Source: Candidatus Competibacteraceae bacterium (GTDB taxonomy: Bacteria; Pseudomonadota; Gammaproteobacteria; Competibacterales; Competibacteraceae). Taken from it: a stretch of DNA of 9,157 nt. Where the stretch lies: positions 1 through 9,157 of the forward strand of contig JAAUQA010000096.1 in NCBI GenBank assembly GCA_012032855.1, read 5' to 3'. The notes under the pieces are model-generated. The model was given only the letters and a program-made list of their open reading frames with translations. It did not search any database and was not told the DNA's origin. The position numbers and the translations under genes are program-made. Shown here one piece after another: positions 6,591-9,157 of this stretch (within the stretch, counting starts at the first letter, position 1; every line of letters begins with the position of its first letter).

Positions 6591-7883
6591 ATGTTCTGTA
6601 ATCAATGCGAGCAAACCGCTCAAGGCGTTGGCTGTGTGTCAAACGTCGGCGTCTGTGGCAAAAACGCCGATGTACAATCCGTTCAAGAGCTTATTTTGTA
6701 CGGCCTGAAGGGAATGGCGGCTTATGCCAGTCACGCCCGACGTCTCGGCAAAACTGACGAATCCGTGAACGCCTTTTTGGAAGAAGCCCTGTTTGCGACC
6801 ATGACGAATGTTAATTTCGACTTGGAAAGCCTAGTGGACATCGCCCTGGAGGTGGGTCGAAAAAACCTCCGCGTCATGGAGTTGTTGGATGCCGGCCATG
6901 TCGAGCAATTCGGCAAACCGGAACCGACCGATGTGCGCTGCGGCACCCAAGCAGGACCTGGAATCTTGATGACTGGCCACGATCTGGTTGATCTTCAGCA
7001 ATTGCTCGCCCAGGTCGAGGGCACCGAGATTAAGGTTTATACCCACGGCGAAATGCTACCCGCGCACATGTACCCCAAACTGCGCGATCACCCCAATCTG
7101 GCCGGACATTATGGTGGCGCCTGGCAAAAACAAAAGATCGAATTTCCCGAGTTTCCCGGACCGGTAGTAGCGACGACCAATTGCATACTCACCCCAAGGC
7201 CGGACTATGCCGCGCGGATATTTACTACCCGCTATACCGCCGTGCCCGGTGGAACCCGGCTCAAGGACAACGACTTCGCCCCCGTGCTGGATAAAGCTCG
7301 GCAATGCAATCCGTTAGCGGAGTCTACCCCAAGCACCCTCAAGATCGGCTTTCACCGCACCGTGCTGCTGGATGCCGCCGATACTCTGGTGCAAGCGGTC
7401 AAGGCTGGCCAAATCAGCCGATTCTTCGTGATCGGCGGTTGCGATGGCGCGGAACCCGGGCGTAATTATTTTTCCGACTATGCGGCAGCAACCCCCGCCG
7501 ACTCCTTCATGTTGACTCTAGGTTGCGGTAAATACCGCATAAACCAGCAAGACTACGGCGATCATCTCGGTTTTCCGCGACTATTGGATATGGGCCAATG
7601 CAATGATGCTTATGGCGCCGTTCAGGTCGCACTGGCGCTGGCGAATGCGTTTGATTGCAGTGTCAATGATCTGCCGCTTACCCTGGTCGTCAGTTGGTTT
7701 GAACAAAAAGCCGTGGACCGTATTGCTGTAAGCTTGCTGGCGTTGGATGTACAGGGCATCACTATCGGGCCCAAGCCGCCCGCATTTCTCACCCCCGGCG
7801 TGTTCGCCGCTTTGCAGGATCGGTTTGATCTGAAATTGACCGGAACGGATGCCAGAGCCGATCTCGCCGCTGCAATGGCTTAA
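6591..7883 (+). CDS. hcp: Hybrid cluster protein Hcp, short form (hydroxylamine reductase family)
   Basis: This is a cytoplasmic iron-sulfur protein with a hybrid [4Fe-2S-2O]-type cluster. The family was first assigned hydroxylamine reductase and later, in E. coli, NO reductase and protein S-nitrosylation roles. The N-terminal cluster cysteines are C3, C6, C15 and C22. All hybrid-cluster ligands known for the family are present: H130 (GHDL), E154 (YTHGEMLPAH), C198 (TTNC), C284 (GGCDGA, the persulfide cysteine), C312 (GCGKYR), C337 (GQCNDAY), and E371 and K373 (SWFEQKA). At 430 residues it is about 120 shorter than E. coli Hcp (550). The missing part is one helical bundle of domain 1, which is the class III form. 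No gene for the reductase partner Hcr follows. The start is set by GGAGG and the MFCNQCEQT start motif. Expression is probably activated through the box at 6458-6471. Confidence 0.95.
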   Translation: MFCNQCEQTAQGVGCVSNVGVCGKNADVQSVQELILYGLKGMAAYASHARRLGKTDESVNAFLEEALFATMTNVNFDLESLVDIALEVGRKNLRVMELLDAGHVEQFGKPEPTDVRCGTQAGPGILMTGHDLVDLQQLLAQVEGTEIKVYTHGEMLPAHMYPKLRDHPNLAGHYGGAWQKQKIEFPEFPGPVVATTNCILTPRPDYAARIFTTRYTAVPGGTRLKDNDFAPVLDKARQCNPLAESTPSTLKIGFHRTVLLDAADTLVQAVKAGQISRFFVIGGCDGAEPGRNYFSDYAAATPADSFMLTLGCGKYRINQQDYGDHLGFPRLLDMGQCNDAYGAVQVALALANAFDCSVNDLPLTLVVSWFEQKAVDRIAVSLLALDVQGITIGPKPPAFLTPGVFAALQDRFDLKLTGTDARADLAAAMA

Positions 7884-7889
7884 GAGCTT

Positions 7890-7934
7890 AGCCCTGTGTG
7901 GCCGGCGATGAAAGCAACTCCGGCTAATAGGGCT
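7890..7934. terminator. Possible weak stem structure between convergent hcp and nnrU
   Basis: AGCCCT (7890-7895) can pair with AGGGCT (7929-7934), and inside it GCCGG (7901-7905) with CCGGC (7920-7924), separated by an unpaired 5x4 bulge. The genes converge here with only 40 bp between stop codons, so a shared terminator would make sense. There is no U tract on either strand and the stems are short, so this is a weak candidate. Confidence 0.25.
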
Positions 7935-8604
7935 GCACACCGAAAAGATGCCGATGCAGCCCTATCATAATCACATATAAAACCAACCCGACGATCACCG
8001 GTTGCCAGCCGATTTCCTTTAAAACCAACCGGTTTCTGCCCGCTACAATCGCGGCAAAGGGGATAATTGAGGTGGCTGCCGCAAACGGCTGCCACTCTTG
8101 CGGCATGCGTTGGGCCATTTTGCGGTCGATCAGTACCATTCCCACCGCTGCCAATAAAAAGAATCCGCCGAACAGGATTAACGACGCCCAATCGCCATTG
8201 GCCAATACATGCACTGCTGCCCATAGCGCGAAGCTCCATTGCCCGGGATGACGAGTAATTCGCAACATGCCACGTACCGCATCGGGCTGACCCAGTACCT
8301 TTTCCATTCCGACAGCCGTCGGGTTTTTGGTCAACAAACCTGCTGCCAGCAAGATGAACGCCAGCGGCATGATCAACATCGGCAAATGGCGCAAACCCGG
8401 ACCGGGTAGCCAAATGTATTCAAACTTCGGCGCTTGACTATACGCCATGATCACCCAACCCAGCGTCAGCACGGACAGCACTGAATAGAACACCAGATAA
8501 CCCTTGTCGCCTAGTTTACTGACCAGCACCTCGCGTATTCCGGTACTAGAAGGTACGACGTGGGTAATCAGAAACGCAGCTATCGCTAGGCAAAGGTGAA
8601 ACAT
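7924..8604 (-). CDS. NnrU-family integral membrane protein
   Basis: This 226-residue hydrophobic protein probably has six or so membrane segments (about 2-17, 36-55, 72-91, 123-137, 140-160, 201-217). The family hallmark is RITRHP (115-120) followed by WSFALWAAVHVLANGDWAS (123-141), with conserved His119 and His132. NnrU was named from a nitrite/NO reduction locus in Rhodobacter and is homologous to plant 15-cis-zeta-carotene isomerase (Z-ISO), a heme b membrane enzyme, so a heme-linked redox or NO function is plausible; the true reaction is unknown. The ATG at 8604 has only a distant AAGGG (11 bases upstream). The gene starts 14 bp after the aldehyde dehydrogenase stop, so the two are likely co-transcribed. 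It is convergent with hcp. The family call is firm; the biochemical role is not. Confidence 0.85.
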   Translation of the reverse strand: MFHLCLAIAAFLITHVVPSSTGIREVLVSKLGDKGYLVFYSVLSVLTLGWVIMAYSQAPKFEYIWLPGPGLRHLPMLIMPLAFILLAAGLLTKNPTAVGMEKVLGQPDAVRGMLRITRHPGQWSFALWAAVHVLANGDWASLILFGGFFLLAAVGMVLIDRKMAQRMPQEWQPFAAATSIIPFAAIVAGRNRLVLKEIGWQPVIVGLVLYVIMIGLHRHLFGVQPY

Positions 8605-8618
8605 GACAGCAAGAACCC

Positions 8619-9157
8619 TTATTTATTGCCGAAGAACATCCGCAACGACAGGATGGTGAAGCGCCATAAACCCACCAAGCGGCGTTTCCACCGATTGCCG
8701 CCGTAAAACAGATCGAGGGTCCCTCGCAGTCCTTCATACACAGACTGACTGTAGGGTTGCCAGAACACATTACGCTTGGAGAAATACAGCATTTCATTGA
8801 TCACGACTTGCGGCTCGGTCATCTCATCGAAGCCGAGTTGACCGTGCGAGCGACCGATGCCGGATTCCTTGAAGCCGCCCCAAGGGGTTTGCGCCAAACC
8901 GTGGCTCAGTAAATGATCATTGAGCGTGATCACTCCCGCCTCGATTCGCCGACCGAGCTCTGCCGCCTGCCGGGTATTATTCGACCAGACCGAACCAGTC
9001 AAACCTAAGTGCGAATCATTGGCGAGTCTGACCGCTTCGTCCATGTCGTTCACTTTCATGACGCCAAGCACCGGCCCGAAGGTTTCTTCGCGCATCACTT
9101 CCATTTCGTGATTGACATCGGTCAACACGGTAGCGGGAAAGAAGTTGGCTTTGGCGT
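8619..9157 (-). CDS. NAD(P)-dependent aldehyde dehydrogenase, C-terminal part (5' end outside window)
   Basis: This is the last 178 codons of an aldehyde dehydrogenase superfamily protein, which would oxidise an aldehyde to the carboxylic acid. The frame is open to the window edge. Family motifs: FFPATVLTDV, the REETFGPVLGVMKV block (coenzyme-binding region), SVWSNNTRQAAELGRRIEAGVITLND, and PWGGFKESGIGRSHGQLGFDEMTEPQVV near the end of the fold. The catalytic Cys and Glu lie outside the window. After the usual ALDH end there is a tail of about 50 residues (from KRNVFWQPYSQ) that is rich in aromatic and basic residues and finishes with a basic, hydrophobic stretch (WKRRLVGLWRFTILSLRMFF). It resembles a membrane-binding anchor such as those of fatty-aldehyde dehydrogenases. 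Substrate cannot be told from this part. The nnrU-family gene follows after 14 bp. Confidence 0.88.
   Translation of the reverse strand, partial: AKANFFPATVLTDVNHEMEVMREETFGPVLGVMKVNDMDEAVRLANDSHLGLTGSVWSNNTRQAAELGRRIEAGVITLNDHLLSHGLAQTPWGGFKESGIGRSHGQLGFDEMTEPQVVINEMLYFSKRNVFWQPYSQSVYEGLRGTLDLFYGGNRWKRRLVGLWRFTILSLRMFFGNK

Overview
The window looks like a gammaproteobacterial chromosome segment of moderate to high GC. The dipeptide transporter proteins are recognisably close to the Escherichia coli DppABCDF set along nearly their whole length, and the regulator resembles Pseudomonas DNR more than enterobacterial FNR. I cannot name the genus. All identifications come from recalled family sequences and visible motifs; no search was run.

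Layout. Positions 1-5479 (minus strand) hold a five-gene dipeptide/heme ABC transporter operon, read from right to left: dppA (periplasmic binding protein), dppB and dppC (permeases), dppD and dppF (ATPases; dppF runs off the left edge). The genes are tightly packed: a 20 bp gap at dppB-dppC, a TAATG stop/start overlap at dppC-dppD and an 8 bp overlap at dppD-dppF. The only larger gap, dppA-dppB, contains a perfect 10 bp-stem hairpin. Positions 5693-6378 (minus) encode a Crp/Fnr-family regulator of the DNR (nitric-oxide-responsive) type. Divergent from it, 6591-7883 (plus) encodes a short-form hybrid cluster protein, Hcp. The spacer between them carries a perfect FNR/DNR box, TTGAT-N4-ATCAA. 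Convergent with hcp are a NnrU-family membrane protein (7924-8604, minus) and, 14 bp upstream of it in the same direction, the C-terminal third of an aldehyde dehydrogenase that leaves the window at the right.

How it fits together. The dnr-hcp-nnrU group reads as a small low-oxygen/nitrogen-oxide response module. The regulator retains the E-x-x-S-R recognition-helix motif that reads TTGAT half-sites. One perfect site sits where a class II activated promoter for hcp would need it. Hcp is associated with nitric oxide metabolism, and NnrU-family proteins are associated with nitrite/NO reduction loci. The Dpp operon is probably a separate transcription unit; in E. coli the same transporter also imports heme and 5-aminolevulinate.

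Main anomaly. Three neighbouring genes (dppB, dppA, dnr) are interrupted by four small indels, mostly in short homopolymer runs, between about 3350 and 6001, while the protein on both sides of each break remains well conserved. When the indels are corrected, the protein lengths come back to family-typical values (336, 529 and 228 residues). Sequencing or assembly error is the simplest explanation; recent inactivation is the alternative. I found no RNA genes, CRISPR arrays, insertion sequences or phage genes.
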